From Candidatus Kaiserbacteria bacterium RIFCSPHIGHO2_12_FULL_56_13 (GTDB lineage Bacteria > Patescibacteriota > Minisyncoccia > Phycocordibacterales > Phycocordibacteraceae): 8,391 nt of DNA. The DNA lies in the NCBI GenBank assembly GCA_001781625.1, contig MFLS01000011.1:1-8391 (forward strand), written 5' to 3'. Within the stretch, counting starts at the first letter, position 1. Every line of letters starts with the position of its first letter. The position numbers were made by a program, and so were the translations under genes. Below are positions 1 through 5,381 of the stretch, piece by piece. Under the pieces are notes generated by a model. The model worked only from the letters and a program-made list of their open reading frames with translations. It was not told the DNA's origin and ran no database searches.

Positions 1-59
1 TGTCGTGATCTTTATTGTATATGGCATAAACTGTGTACATATTTTGAAAACCGCTCTAC

Positions 60-77
60 CTCCGCCAGCTGGCGGAG
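60..77. repeat. Perfect 18-bp GC-rich palindrome
   Basis: CTCCGCCAGCTGGCGGAG reads the same on both strands and lies in the non-coding stretch before the first gene. There is no loop and no adjacent T-tract, so it does not look like a terminator. It could be a protein-binding site or one copy of a dispersed palindromic repeat. The first 50 bases of the window are clearly more AT-rich than the rest and hold no gene I can support. Confidence 0.6.
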
Positions 78-100
78 AACTACCGCGGAATATGTTTTCG

Positions 101-123
101 CACGCGCCGCAAAGCGGCGCGTG
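101..123. repeat. 10-bp perfect hairpin with AAA loop, no U-tract
   Basis: The arms 101-110 and 114-123 are exact reverse complements around a 3-base AAA loop. Neither strand has a T-run after the stem, so an intrinsic terminator is not supported. It ends about 50 bp before the PEBP-like gene. It resembles the other compact hairpins with 3-nt loops in this window (1131-1153, 1380-1398, 6795-6813, 7631-7649). Confidence 0.6.
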
Positions 124-156
124 AGGGCATTCTAACCGAAAAATCAGGCATCGCAA

Positions 157-165
157 TGCTAGGAT
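157..165 (+). promoter_or_regulatory. Candidate extended -10 for leaderless PEBP-like gene
   Basis: TGC followed by TAGGAT (160-165) ends exactly 6 nt before ATG 172. No -35 match is seen. The AGGA inside it (161-164) could instead be a Shine-Dalgarno sequence with 7-nt spacing, and sequence alone does not separate the two readings. The same distance at def, frr and the HolB-like gene favours a leaderless promoter. Confidence 0.4.
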
Positions 166-171
166 AGACGT

Positions 172-636
172 ATGGAACTTACGAGCTCAGTGTTCGAGAA
201 CGGCGGAAAAATCCCCGCGAAATACACTTGTGATGAGGACCGGCTTCTTTCACCACCGCTCTCCATTTCTGGTATACCGGAAAGCACGGCGTCGCTTGCC
301 CTCATTATGGACGATCCCGATGTACGAAAGGAAAAACATCCGTCTGGTGTCTTTAACCACTGGGTTCTTTTCAACATTCCGCCCGATACGACAGAAATTT
401 TGGAAGGGAGGTCAGTTGGAACGGCGGGTGTGAACGGTCGCGGGGAGATGGGCTACAGAGGCCCCTGTCCGCCGCCAGAGTACGAGCCAGCCGAGCATCG
501 TTACATTTTCAAACTCTACGCAATAAAAGGAGATTTGCATTTTGCAAACCCTCCCACAAAACAAGAAGTCCTCGACGCGATACAGGGCAAGACACTCGCC
601 GGGGCGACCTTGATCGGCCGCTATTCACGGAGGTAG
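172..636 (+). CDS. YbhB/YbcL-type PEBP (Raf kinase inhibitor-like) protein
   Basis: A 154-aa protein of the phosphatidylethanolamine-binding protein family in its bacterial YbhB/YbcL form. The family signatures are in order: DDPD at residues 47-50, NHW at 62-64, GPCPPP at 97-102, then HRYIFKLYA from residue 109. These line the conserved anion-binding pocket. Length matches the bacterial family (about 150-180 aa). There is no signal peptide, so it is probably cytoplasmic. The cellular role of bacterial members is poorly defined, and no ligand can be deduced here. ATG 172 is the natural start: ELTSSVF-type N-termini are typical, and a candidate -10/SD lies just upstream. The gene appears monocistronic, as the next gene has its own promoter at 624-652. 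Confidence 0.9.
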   Translation: MELTSSVFENGGKIPAKYTCDEDRLLSPPLSISGIPESTASLALIMDDPDVRKEKHPSGVFNHWVLFNIPPDTTEILEGRSVGTAGVNGRGEMGYRGPCPPPEYEPAEHRYIFKLYAIKGDLHFANPPTKQEVLDAIQGKTLAGATLIGRYSRR

Positions 637-652
637 GAAAGGGAGGTATACT
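624..652 (+). promoter_or_regulatory. Promoter for the CDYS-family gene
   Basis: TTCACG (624-629; 4 of 6 to TTGACA) and TATACT (647-652; 5 of 6 to TATAAT) are separated by exactly 17 bp. The -35 lies inside the last codons of the PEBP-like gene. Predicted transcription start is near 659-660, which gives a leader of about 42 nt before the proposed ATA start. Confidence 0.55.
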
Positions 653-658
653 CTCCGT

Positions 659-691
659 AGGGTTACCGGTTCGTAGCCCTTTCACAAAGGG
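659..691 (+). promoter_or_regulatory. Leader with two mutually exclusive hairpins, one hiding the SD
   Basis: Stem A pairs 659-666 with 673-680: 8 bp with one G-U and a 6-nt loop. Stem B pairs CCCTTT (677-682) with AAAGGG (686-691) around a CAC loop. Bases 677-680 are needed by both, so only one can form. Stem B buries most of the Shine-Dalgarno AAAGGGAG (686-693); stem A leaves it free. This is the geometry of a translational switch. No known riboswitch class was recognised, and a ligand or regulator is not implied. Confidence 0.4.
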
Positions 692-701
692 AGAAAAACC
701 A

Positions 702-1097
702 ATATGCGATTATAGTGCCGAAGGCGCCAAACGGCGCGATGCGGTCGTAGGTGACCAGTTGGTCACTGCGCGCATCAGTCAGCATACCGTCGGGCTTGTC
801 TCAAAAGATGACCCGACGATGGCGGTGTGCCTCAAACCAGGTGCACAGCTTATTGTGTCAGACATCCCGCAAGCTCTTCAGCAACAATGGGGCGTCGACG
901 CCGTCGAGCGAGCCGTCTTCGACCAAAAAGTCGACGGCGGCTTCCGCGATGGAGTACTCTTCCACAAACACCCCAACGAACTCCGGCTCTTTCACGCCAT
1001 GTCGTTTGGGATCAGCGTGTCGGTGGAGGAGGTCTTTGCCGACAAACCGGTCTCGCGGAAGAGAAAGCTCTTTTCAGCGCTTCTTCCTGGTCGGTAA
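702..1097 (+). CDS. Conserved hypothetical 'CDYS' family protein, apparent ATA start
   Basis: A 131-aa protein with N-terminus (I/M)CDYS, then GDQLVT (17-22), AVCLKPGAQL (41-50), DIPQALQQQWGV (54-65), and a tail ending RKLFSALLPGR. From memory it matches a conserved family of unknown function, found in proteobacteria among others, whose members begin MCDYS and carry the LVT, AVC-PG and DIP-LQ blocks. No function is claimed. The frame is open upstream but has no in-frame ATG or GTG. The codon aligned with the family's initiator Met is ATA 702-704. It sits 8 nt after GGGAG (689-693), ideal SD spacing. The only canonical-type start, TTG 759, would remove 19 residues including CDYS and has no SD. 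ATG 704 is out of frame and gives only MRL-stop. Either this is a rare AUA start or a single-base change has damaged the gene. It has its own promoter and terminator. Confidence 0.7.
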   Translation: MCDYSAEGAKRRDAVVGDQLVTARISQHTVGLVSKDDPTMAVCLKPGAQLIVSDIPQALQQQWGVDAVERAVFDQKVDGGFRDGVLFHKHPNELRLFHAMSFGISVSVEEVFADKPVSRKRKLFSALLPGR

Positions 1098-1130
1098 GTC
1101 ATCAGTGCGACTTTCGATGTTTAGAATTTT

Positions 1131-1159
1131 GGGCGCCCGCGAAGCGGGCGCCCTTATTT
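1131..1159 (+). terminator. Intrinsic terminator of the CDYS-family gene
   Basis: A perfect 10-bp GC-rich stem (1131-1140 with 1144-1153) with a GAA loop is followed by TTATTT. It lies 33 nt after the stop codon. On the other strand the bases after the stem are AAAATTC, so it probably works only for the + strand. It also lies just beyond the convergent fmt stop codon. Confidence 0.7.
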
Positions 1160-1991
1160 ACCTGTATGCAATCTCACGGCCACCTTCGGGAATGACACGT
1201 TCGACGATAAACGAGTTATTTTCGTATTTTGCTTTTGTGATTTTGTAGCGTTTACCCTCGCCAGTTGGTGGATCAAAAAAATATGTACCTGGACTTTCGG
1301 CGTATGCGCGATACTTGCGCCAATTATCGAAGGCGGGAGCCGAGAGATTAAGCTTCCCCTCTTCTTTCTTAATTTTTGGTGCGCGCGTTGCGCGCGCATG
1401 GTCTTGCGGCACAGGGATAATTTCGCCTGCAAGGTAGCGAAGGAGGGTGGCAACAAGGAGCCTTGCGCCTACTTCAATAAGCCGCGGCTTGAGTTCTTTT
1501 GTCGTTTCGTCTTGCCCTATCGCCATCTCTTCTTGCGCAAGGATATCGCCCGCATCGAGCTCCCTCACCATTTTTTGTATCGTAACGCCGGTGACGGTCT
1601 CGTCGTGTAAGAGCGCCGCTTCAACGGGAGAGGCGCCGCGATATTTGGGGAGGAGTGAATAGTGGACATTGAGCACCCCTTTGGGGAAGGCGCTGATGAG
1701 GGACTCAGGCAATATCTTGCCATAGGCGACGACAAGCGCGTACTCGCAGGCGTATTTTTTGATTTCAGCGACCGCGGTGTCATCAAGTTTTTCTGGCGTG
1801 ACGACGGTAAGACCATGCTCAAGCGCCCACACTTTCGTCTCGCAGGGCGTAAGCACGTGCCCGCGCCCCTTCGGAGCGTCGGGGTTCGTGATAACGAGGG
1901 TAGGCACAAAACCCTGCTCGACAAGCACCGTGAGCGTATCGCGCGCGACATACGGCGTCCCAAAATATATAAATTTAGGCAAGATGCTCAT
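1158..1991 (-). CDS. fmt: Methionyl-tRNA formyltransferase
   Basis: Transfers a formyl group from 10-formyl-tetrahydrofolate to Met-tRNAfMet in the cytoplasm, marking the initiator tRNA. The N-terminal Rossmann-type domain (about 1-190) carries the triad Asn108, His110 and Asp146 in NVHYSLLPKYRGASP and ELDAGD. These positions agree with the usual numbering of the family, which supports ATG 1991 as the start. The linker then leads to APKIKKEEG (204-212), the conserved entry to the C-terminal domain. At 277 aa it is shorter than E. coli Fmt (about 315), with the loss in the C-terminal tRNA-binding domain. The start lies 17 nt inside the end of def and has no clear SD, so translation is probably coupled to def. 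A perfect hairpin at 1380-1398 encodes residues 198-204 of the interdomain linker. Confidence 0.95.
   Translation of the reverse strand: MSILPKFIYFGTPYVARDTLTVLVEQGFVPTLVITNPDAPKGRGHVLTPCETKVWALEHGLTVVTPEKLDDTAVAEIKKYACEYALVVAYGKILPESLISAFPKGVLNVHYSLLPKYRGASPVEAALLHDETVTGVTIQKMVRELDAGDILAQEEMAIGQDETTKELKPRLIEVGARLLVATLLRYLAGEIIPVPQDHARATRAPKIKKEEGKLNLSAPAFDNWRKYRAYAESPGTYFFDPPTGEGKRYKITKAKYENNSFIVERVIPEGGREIAYR
1380..1398. repeat. 8-bp perfect hairpin inside fmt linker
   Basis: TGCGCGCG (1380-1387) and CGCGCGCA (1391-1398) are exact reverse complements around 3 bases. It encodes HARATRA in the Fmt interdomain linker, where sequence is weakly conserved. Confidence 0.5.
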
Positions 1992-2538
1992 CGGTGTGTT
2001 TGAGTTCGACGACGTCAGTCGCGTGATCGGTGAAGAGGATGCCGTCGAGGTGGTCGAGCTCGTGCTCGAAGATTTGCGCCAGGAGGCCGCCTGCGCCGCG
2101 CTCGACACGCTCGCCGCTCTCGCGACGAGCGCGCAGTGTCACGCGCTCGTGCCGCTTGGTGTGCCCGTATTTGCCGCGAACAGAGAGACACCCCTCATCG
2201 GTCTCCTGCTTTTTACGCGAACGCCTTACGATCTCGGGGTTGATGTATACATCTACTTGCGGGGCTAAAACTTTCGACTTTGCCGAAAGTTCGCCCGAAC
2301 CCGCCACTTCTGAAGCGGCGGGTTTTAGAGGCAGGGTCCGGTCTTTGCGTATGATAAAAATGCGCCATGAGACGCCGACCTGTGGCGCGGCGAGCGCCAC
2401 CCCATCGGGCTCGGCGTCGAGCGCCCCACTCATGTCTTTGATGAGTTGCGCAAGCTTCGCGCTCCCAAAAAGCTCCTCGGGGAGGGGTTTTGCTTTTTTG
2501 CGGAGCACGAGGTCGCCGTCTTGGACAATAGTTTTCAC
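1975..2538 (-). CDS. def: Peptide deformylase
   Basis: Metal-dependent hydrolase that removes the N-formyl group from nascent proteins at the ribosome, the counterpart of Fmt encoded next to it. All three family motifs are intact: GVALAAPQVG (46-55), EGCLSV (115-120, Cys metal ligand) and HELDH (159-163, two His ligands and the catalytic Glu). GTG 2538 is chosen because the family normally starts a few residues before the 'DxxLRxxA' segment, here DGDLVLRKKA. It lies 6 nt after a -10-like TATAGT. At 187 aa it is longer than the typical 165-175 because of an insertion at about residues 66-95. Residues 72-90 of that insertion, KPAASEV... to ...KSKV, are encoded by two inverted repeats. The frame stays open up to TTG 2709, but that part crosses a terminator and resembles no deformylase. 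It forms an operon with fmt. Confidence 0.95.
   Translation of the reverse strand: MKTIVQDGDLVLRKKAKPLPEELFGSAKLAQLIKDMSGALDAEPDGVALAAPQVGVSWRIFIIRKDRTLPLKPAASEVAGSGELSAKSKVLAPQVDVYINPEIVRRSRKKQETDEGCLSVRGKYGHTKRHERVTLRARRESGERVERGAGGLLAQIFEHELDHLDGILFTDHATDVVELKHTDEHLA
2270..2324. repeat. Tandem inverted repeats inside def
   Basis: Hairpin 1 pairs ACTTTCG (2270-2276) with CGAAAGT (2284-2290), 7 bp. Hairpin 2 pairs AACCCGCC (2298-2305) with GGCGGGTT (2317-2324), 8 bp, with further partial pairing inside. Together they encode Def residues 72-90. On the + strand, antisense to def, hairpin 2 is followed by TTTT and could act as a weak antisense terminator. Confidence 0.55.
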
Positions 2539-2544
2539 CTTGTG

Positions 2545-2553
2545 ACTATAACA
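2545..2553 (-). promoter_or_regulatory. Extended -10 promoter for leaderless def-fmt
   Basis: On the minus strand TGT is followed by TATAGT (5 of 6 to consensus), then 6 nt, then GTG 2538. Transcription would begin at or within a base of the start codon. There is no usable -35, but the TGn extension can compensate. It lies directly against the U-tract of the terminator at 2551-2576. Confidence 0.6.
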
Positions 2554-2576
2554 AAAACCGCCCGAAAAGGCGGTTT
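2551..2576 (-). terminator. Intrinsic terminator upstream of def
   Basis: AAACCGCC (2555-2562) pairs perfectly with GGCGGTTT (2569-2576), an 8-bp stem with a 6-nt loop. On the minus strand it is followed by TTTTTGT. It would end the murA/94-aa transcript, or a shorter RNA starting near 2674, before def. Confidence 0.8.
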
Positions 2577-2680
2577 GAGAAGTTTGAGAAAACGAAGCGA
2601 CGCGGCCTTCAGGCAAGGGGCGATCAAGGAGACCGCGCCGCTCCGGGAGCCGCTCTGCGCCACGAGAGCGACCGTTTTCT

Positions 2681-2709
2681 ACTCTACCATACCAGCGCAC
2701 ATCTTTCAA
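2681..2709 (-). promoter_or_regulatory. Possible promoter in the gap before def
   Basis: On the minus strand TTGAAA (2709-2704; 5 of 6) and TAGAGT (2686-2681; 4 of 6) are 17 bp apart. Predicted start is near 2674. The 2577-2680 region downstream has no convincing gene but contains short inverted repeats (2651-2670, 2605-2614) and ends in the terminator at 2551-2576. Confidence 0.3.
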
Positions 2710-2712
2710 GCG

Positions 2713-2997
2713 CTACCGGGCGTTGTTTTCGTTGAAATGCTTTTTCGGATCGACTTCCCACCAAAATTTTTTGCTAAAATTTTTCGCTTGACTGCAGACC
2801 TTTTGCAGATAGTAGAGGTCGGCAGTCGGAATGCCCTCGAGAATGCGCCCCATGCGTCCCATCGTAATTGTGGGGAGGCCGTCACGCGCGCGCGAATAAT
2901 TCAAGTGTCGTACGAAAAAACGCATAAGCTCGCCGCGCTCAGTCTTGCGGGTTGTGATGCGCTTTAGTGAGGGTTTGATCTCGGCGATCGATCTCAT
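2713..2997 (-). CDS. Small conserved-looking protein of unknown function, coupled to murA
   Basis: A 94-aa, strongly basic, presumably cytoplasmic protein with no signal peptide or membrane segment. I recognise no domain. Visible features are a Lys/Arg-rich start (residues 8-18), the segment NYSRARDGLPTITMGRMGRI in the middle, and an aromatic patch KKFWWEVDPKKHF near the end. Its ATG overlaps the murA stop as ATGA, so the two are almost certainly translated together, and the chosen start is well supported. The operon link suggests a role near peptidoglycan precursor synthesis, but that is only context. The basic, mixed composition could suit nucleic-acid or ribosome binding. Confidence 0.8.
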   Translation of the reverse strand: MRSIAEIKPSLKRITTRKTERGELMRFFVRHLNYSRARDGLPTITMGRMGRILEGIPTADLYYLQKVCSQAKNFSKKFWWEVDPKKHFNENNAR

Positions 2998-4301
2998 TGC
3001 TCTTTGATCGAAGCCCCGAGCGCGGTTAAGCGCGGGACCAACTCTTCGTATCCGCGATTGATGCTGTAGACATTCCGGAGGAGCGAGGTGCCCTTGGCTG
3101 CAAGCATGGCGACGACGAGCATGGCGCCGATGCGCAAGACGGACGGGCAGATCACTTCAGCAGCCCTCCACTTCGTCGGCCCGGTGATCGAGATCCGGTG
3201 CGGGTCGTGGAGCAAAGTTTGTGCCCCGAGGCGTTCGAGCTCGGTGTAGTAGATCGCGCGCTTATCGTAGACCCAATCGTGAAGCATCGTCGTGCCTTCG
3301 GCACATGCGGCGATGACGGCGAAAAAGGGGATGTTGTCCATATTGAGGCCGGGGTAGGGGCGTGGATGGAGTCGTTCGGGGAAGGCGACAATCTTTGAAA
3401 GCCGCACGGCGATATCACCAAGACGCGTGATGCCATTTTCTGAATAGCCGGTTTCTGTGATGGTGAATGTGAGCCCCATTTTCTCGAGGAGGACGAGCTC
3501 AATCTCAAGGAAGTCAAGCGGCGCGCGACAGATCGTGAGGGCAGAGTTCGTCGCGATCGCTGCGGCGATGAAGAACATACTATCAATCGGGTCCTCGGCG
3601 ACACTGTACGAGACATCGACAGCAATGTCTTTTATCCCGCGTACCGTGAGCGTTGTCGAACCGACACCCTCAATGACTACGCCAAGTTTTTGCAACAAGC
3701 CGCAGAGCTCTTGCACCTGATAGTTTGCTGAAGCATATTTGATGACGGTCTCGCCCGGTATCTTGGCGGCGACGAGGAGAGTGTTTTCAGTCGCCGTGTC
3801 ACTCGACTCGTAGAGGATAATCTCGGCGGGGCTAAGGCCTTTGTGCTCCACATGGTAGCGGTCGGTCAGCGCTTCGATCGAGACGCCGAACTTCTCGAGC
3901 GCGAAAAGGTGCGGGCGCACGGTGCGGGTCCCCAAGGTGCAGCCGCCTGACTGTGGGATATCAAAGGTGTGAGCGTGGTGGAGCAACGAGCCGATAAAAA
4001 GAAGGATGCTCCGCGTCTTCGTCGCCGCTTCGCGATCAATATGCGAGAGATCGAGCTTTTCGGGCGGTGTCACGACAACTCTATGCCCCGCGCGCTCTAC
4101 CTTCACTCCCATCGAGCGCAATATTTCAATAAGGCGATTGACCTCTTCGATCTTGGGGACATGCTCTAAGGTCGTCGTGCCGCGATTGAGAAGGGTAGCG
4201 GCGAGGAGCGCGACGGCGCCGTTCTTCGAGCGCGAGGTCGTCACTTCGCCCTTAAGCGCCCTCCCGCCCTCGACCACGAAATTTAGGCCTTCTTGCCGCA
4301 T
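2994..4301 (-). CDS. murA: UDP-N-acetylglucosamine 1-carboxyvinyltransferase
   Basis: First committed step of peptidoglycan synthesis in the cytoplasm: transfers enolpyruvate from PEP to UDP-GlcNAc. 435 aa, near the family norm of about 420. It starts FVVEGGRALKGEV (8-20). Lys26-Asn27 match the conserved KN pair. Cys121 in SGGCTLGTR is the PEP-reactive cysteine (E. coli Cys115), so the enzyme should be fosfomycin-sensitive by this criterion. The DPID segment keeps the family's acidic residue although the usual Arg after it is Pro. INRGYEELVPRLTALGA is the typical C-terminus. ATG 4301 is chosen because it lies just before the conserved N-terminus; the frame runs open to 4541 but only antisense to mreB. 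The 94-aa gene follows with an ATGA overlap. Confidence 0.94.
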   Translation of the reverse strand: MRQEGLNFVVEGGRALKGEVTTSRSKNGAVALLAATLLNRGTTTLEHVPKIEEVNRLIEILRSMGVKVERAGHRVVVTPPEKLDLSHIDREAATKTRSILLFIGSLLHHAHTFDIPQSGGCTLGTRTVRPHLFALEKFGVSIEALTDRYHVEHKGLSPAEIILYESSDTATENTLLVAAKIPGETVIKYASANYQVQELCGLLQKLGVVIEGVGSTTLTVRGIKDIAVDVSYSVAEDPIDSMFFIAAAIATNSALTICRAPLDFLEIELVLLEKMGLTFTITETGYSENGITRLGDIAVRLSKIVAFPERLHPRPYPGLNMDNIPFFAVIAACAEGTTMLHDWVYDKRAIYYTELERLGAQTLLHDPHRISITGPTKWRAAEVICPSVLRIGAMLVVAMLAAKGTSLLRNVYSINRGYEELVPRLTALGASIKEQ

Positions 4302-4308
4302 GCTCTGT

Positions 4309-4317
4309 AGGGTATCA
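4309..4317 (-). promoter_or_regulatory. Candidate extended -10 for murA
   Basis: On the minus strand TGA is followed by TACCCT, which matches only the three most conserved -10 bases (T, A and the final T). It ends 7 nt before ATG 4301. No SD precedes the start, which fits a leaderless transcript. It overlaps the mreB -10 on the other strand. Confidence 0.35.
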
Positions 4318-4318
4318 T
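4313..4318 (+). promoter_or_regulatory. Candidate -10 for mreB
   Basis: TATCAT (5 of 6 to consensus) ends 8 nt before ATG 4327. The sequence between is GGGCAACG, with no SD, so transcription would begin within about two bases of the start codon. No good -35 was found. Confidence 0.4.
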
Positions 4319-4326
4319 GGGCAACG

Positions 4327-5337
4327 ATGGCTTTCTTTTCTCCCAAGCTTGGCATCGATCTCGGGACGACCAATGTCCTTGTCTTTGTGCCAGGGAAGGG
4401 GGTGGTCTTGAACGAGCCCTCGGTCGTCGCGGTGCAGGCAAAAACCAACAAGGTCCTTGCGATAGGGAGTGCGGCGAAAGAGATGATAGGCCGTACACCT
4501 GAAGATATCGTGGCGTATCGACCGATGAAAGACGGTGTCATCGCCGACTACCGCGTGACCGAGGCGATGCTCCGCTACTTCATGCGTCGGGCACTCGGGT
4601 GGAACCCATTTAAGCCGACCGTACTCGTCTCGGTGCCAGCAGGTGTCACCTCGACCGAAAAGCGCGCCGTCATCGAAGCGGCGATGAAGGCGGGAGCAAA
4701 GAATGCGTATGTGGTCAAGGAGCCCATCTTGGCGGCAATTGGTGCTGGCATCCCTATCCACGAGCCCATGGGGCGCATGGTGGCTGACATGGGCGGCGGC
4801 ACTTGCGATGTCGCCGTGATCTCTCTCGGAGGCATCGTCGCCTCGACCTCGGTCAAGTGCGCGGGGAATCGTCTCGATCGTGCGATTGTCGACTATGTGA
4901 AAAAACAGCACAACCTCGCGATCGGCGACAAGACAGCTGAAGATGTAAAAATAAAAGTGGGCGCGGCCGTCCCGCTCACACAAGAGCTCACGGTGCCGAT
5001 CAAGGGTCGCGACCTCCTCTCTGGCCTCCCGCGCACGGTCGATGTCGCGACCAATGAACTTGTGCAGGCGATGGGGAGGGAACTGCGCGAGATGACGCAG
5101 GCGATACGAAAGGTCCTCCAAGAGACGCCGCCCGAACTCGCCTCGGACATCATCGATAACGGCATCATTTTGACTGGCGGCACCTCACAGCTCCGGCAGA
5201 TGCCCGAGCTCGTCTTTCGCCGTACAGGCGTTATCGCGAAGCTCGCCCAAGACCCGTACTACTGCGTCGCCCGTGGCACCGGCGTCGCGCTCAAACATTT
5301 GGATACCTATCAAAAAAGCATCCTCGCCAAGCGCTGA
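4327..5337 (+). CDS. mreB: Rod-shape determining actin homologue MreB
   Basis: ATP-binding actin-like protein that polymerises under the membrane and directs the elongation machinery, so a rod-like shape is expected. 336 aa, close to the E. coli 347. Phosphate-1 loop DLGTTN at 11-16, connecting segment with FKPTVLVSVPAGVT, phosphate-2 loop DMGGGTCD at 154-161, and adenosine loop IILTGGTSQL near the C-terminus. The last conserved stretch, PYYCVARGTG, is intact. The N-terminus is short (MAFFSPK) but hydrophobic and may help membrane contact. ATG 4327 is the only start that gives the family N-terminus. mreC and mreD do not follow; a convergent gene does. The gene diverges from murA across 25 bp, so wall precursor synthesis and shape control share a control region. 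Confidence 0.95.
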   Translation: MAFFSPKLGIDLGTTNVLVFVPGKGVVLNEPSVVAVQAKTNKVLAIGSAAKEMIGRTPEDIVAYRPMKDGVIADYRVTEAMLRYFMRRALGWNPFKPTVLVSVPAGVTSTEKRAVIEAAMKAGAKNAYVVKEPILAAIGAGIPIHEPMGRMVADMGGGTCDVAVISLGGIVASTSVKCAGNRLDRAIVDYVKKQHNLAIGDKTAEDVKIKVGAAVPLTQELTVPIKGRDLLSGLPRTVDVATNELVQAMGRELREMTQAIRKVLQETPPELASDIIDNGIILTGGTSQLRQMPELVFRRTGVIAKLAQDPYYCVARGTGVALKHLDTYQKSILAKR

Positions 5338-5340
5338 AGT

Positions 5341-5381
5341 AAAAAATGCAGGCCCCGGCGCAAAACGCGCCGGGGCCATTT
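5341..5381. terminator. Bidirectional terminator between mreB and the secreted-protein gene
   Basis: A perfect 11-bp stem, 5351-5361 with 5367-5377, with loop AAAAC. On the + strand it is followed by ATTTTC and on the minus strand by TGCATTTTTT. The two convergent stop codons end within a few bases of it (5337 and 5382). Confidence 0.85.

Noticed and set aside
1..60. Promoter for a gene off the left edge or for the PEBP-like gene
   Set aside because: AT-rich hexamers are present on both strands but none has convincing -35/-10 spacing or a supported downstream gene.
101..123. Hairpin as an intrinsic terminator
   Set aside because: No T-tract follows the stem on either strand.
661..702. tRNA-like segment (GGTTC and ACCA present)
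   Set aside because: No acceptor, D-arm or anticodon stems can be built around it; the region folds better as the two alternative leader hairpins.
715..750. GTG 715 as start of the CDYS gene with a frameshift at the TAG 748-750
   Set aside because: The frame reads only 11 codons before TAG, while the other frame is open without a shift and encodes the family's CDYS N-terminus.
751..1248. Long + strand GTG frame overlapping the CDYS gene and the fmt end
   Set aside because: It runs through the terminator hairpin, has Ser/Arg-rich shadow composition and is out of frame with the recognisable CDYS-family motifs.
1992..2108. N-terminal extension of fmt to position 2108
   Set aside because: The Ser/Thr-rich extension is a shadow of def, and the catalytic numbering (Asn108/His110/Asp146) fits ATG 1991.
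2539..2709. N-terminal extension of def to TTG 2709
   Set aside because: It crosses a clear intrinsic terminator and has no deformylase-like sequence; the family start fits GTG 2538.
4302..4541. N-terminal extension of murA
   Set aside because: It lies entirely antisense to the conserved start of mreB, and MurA homology begins right after ATG 4301.
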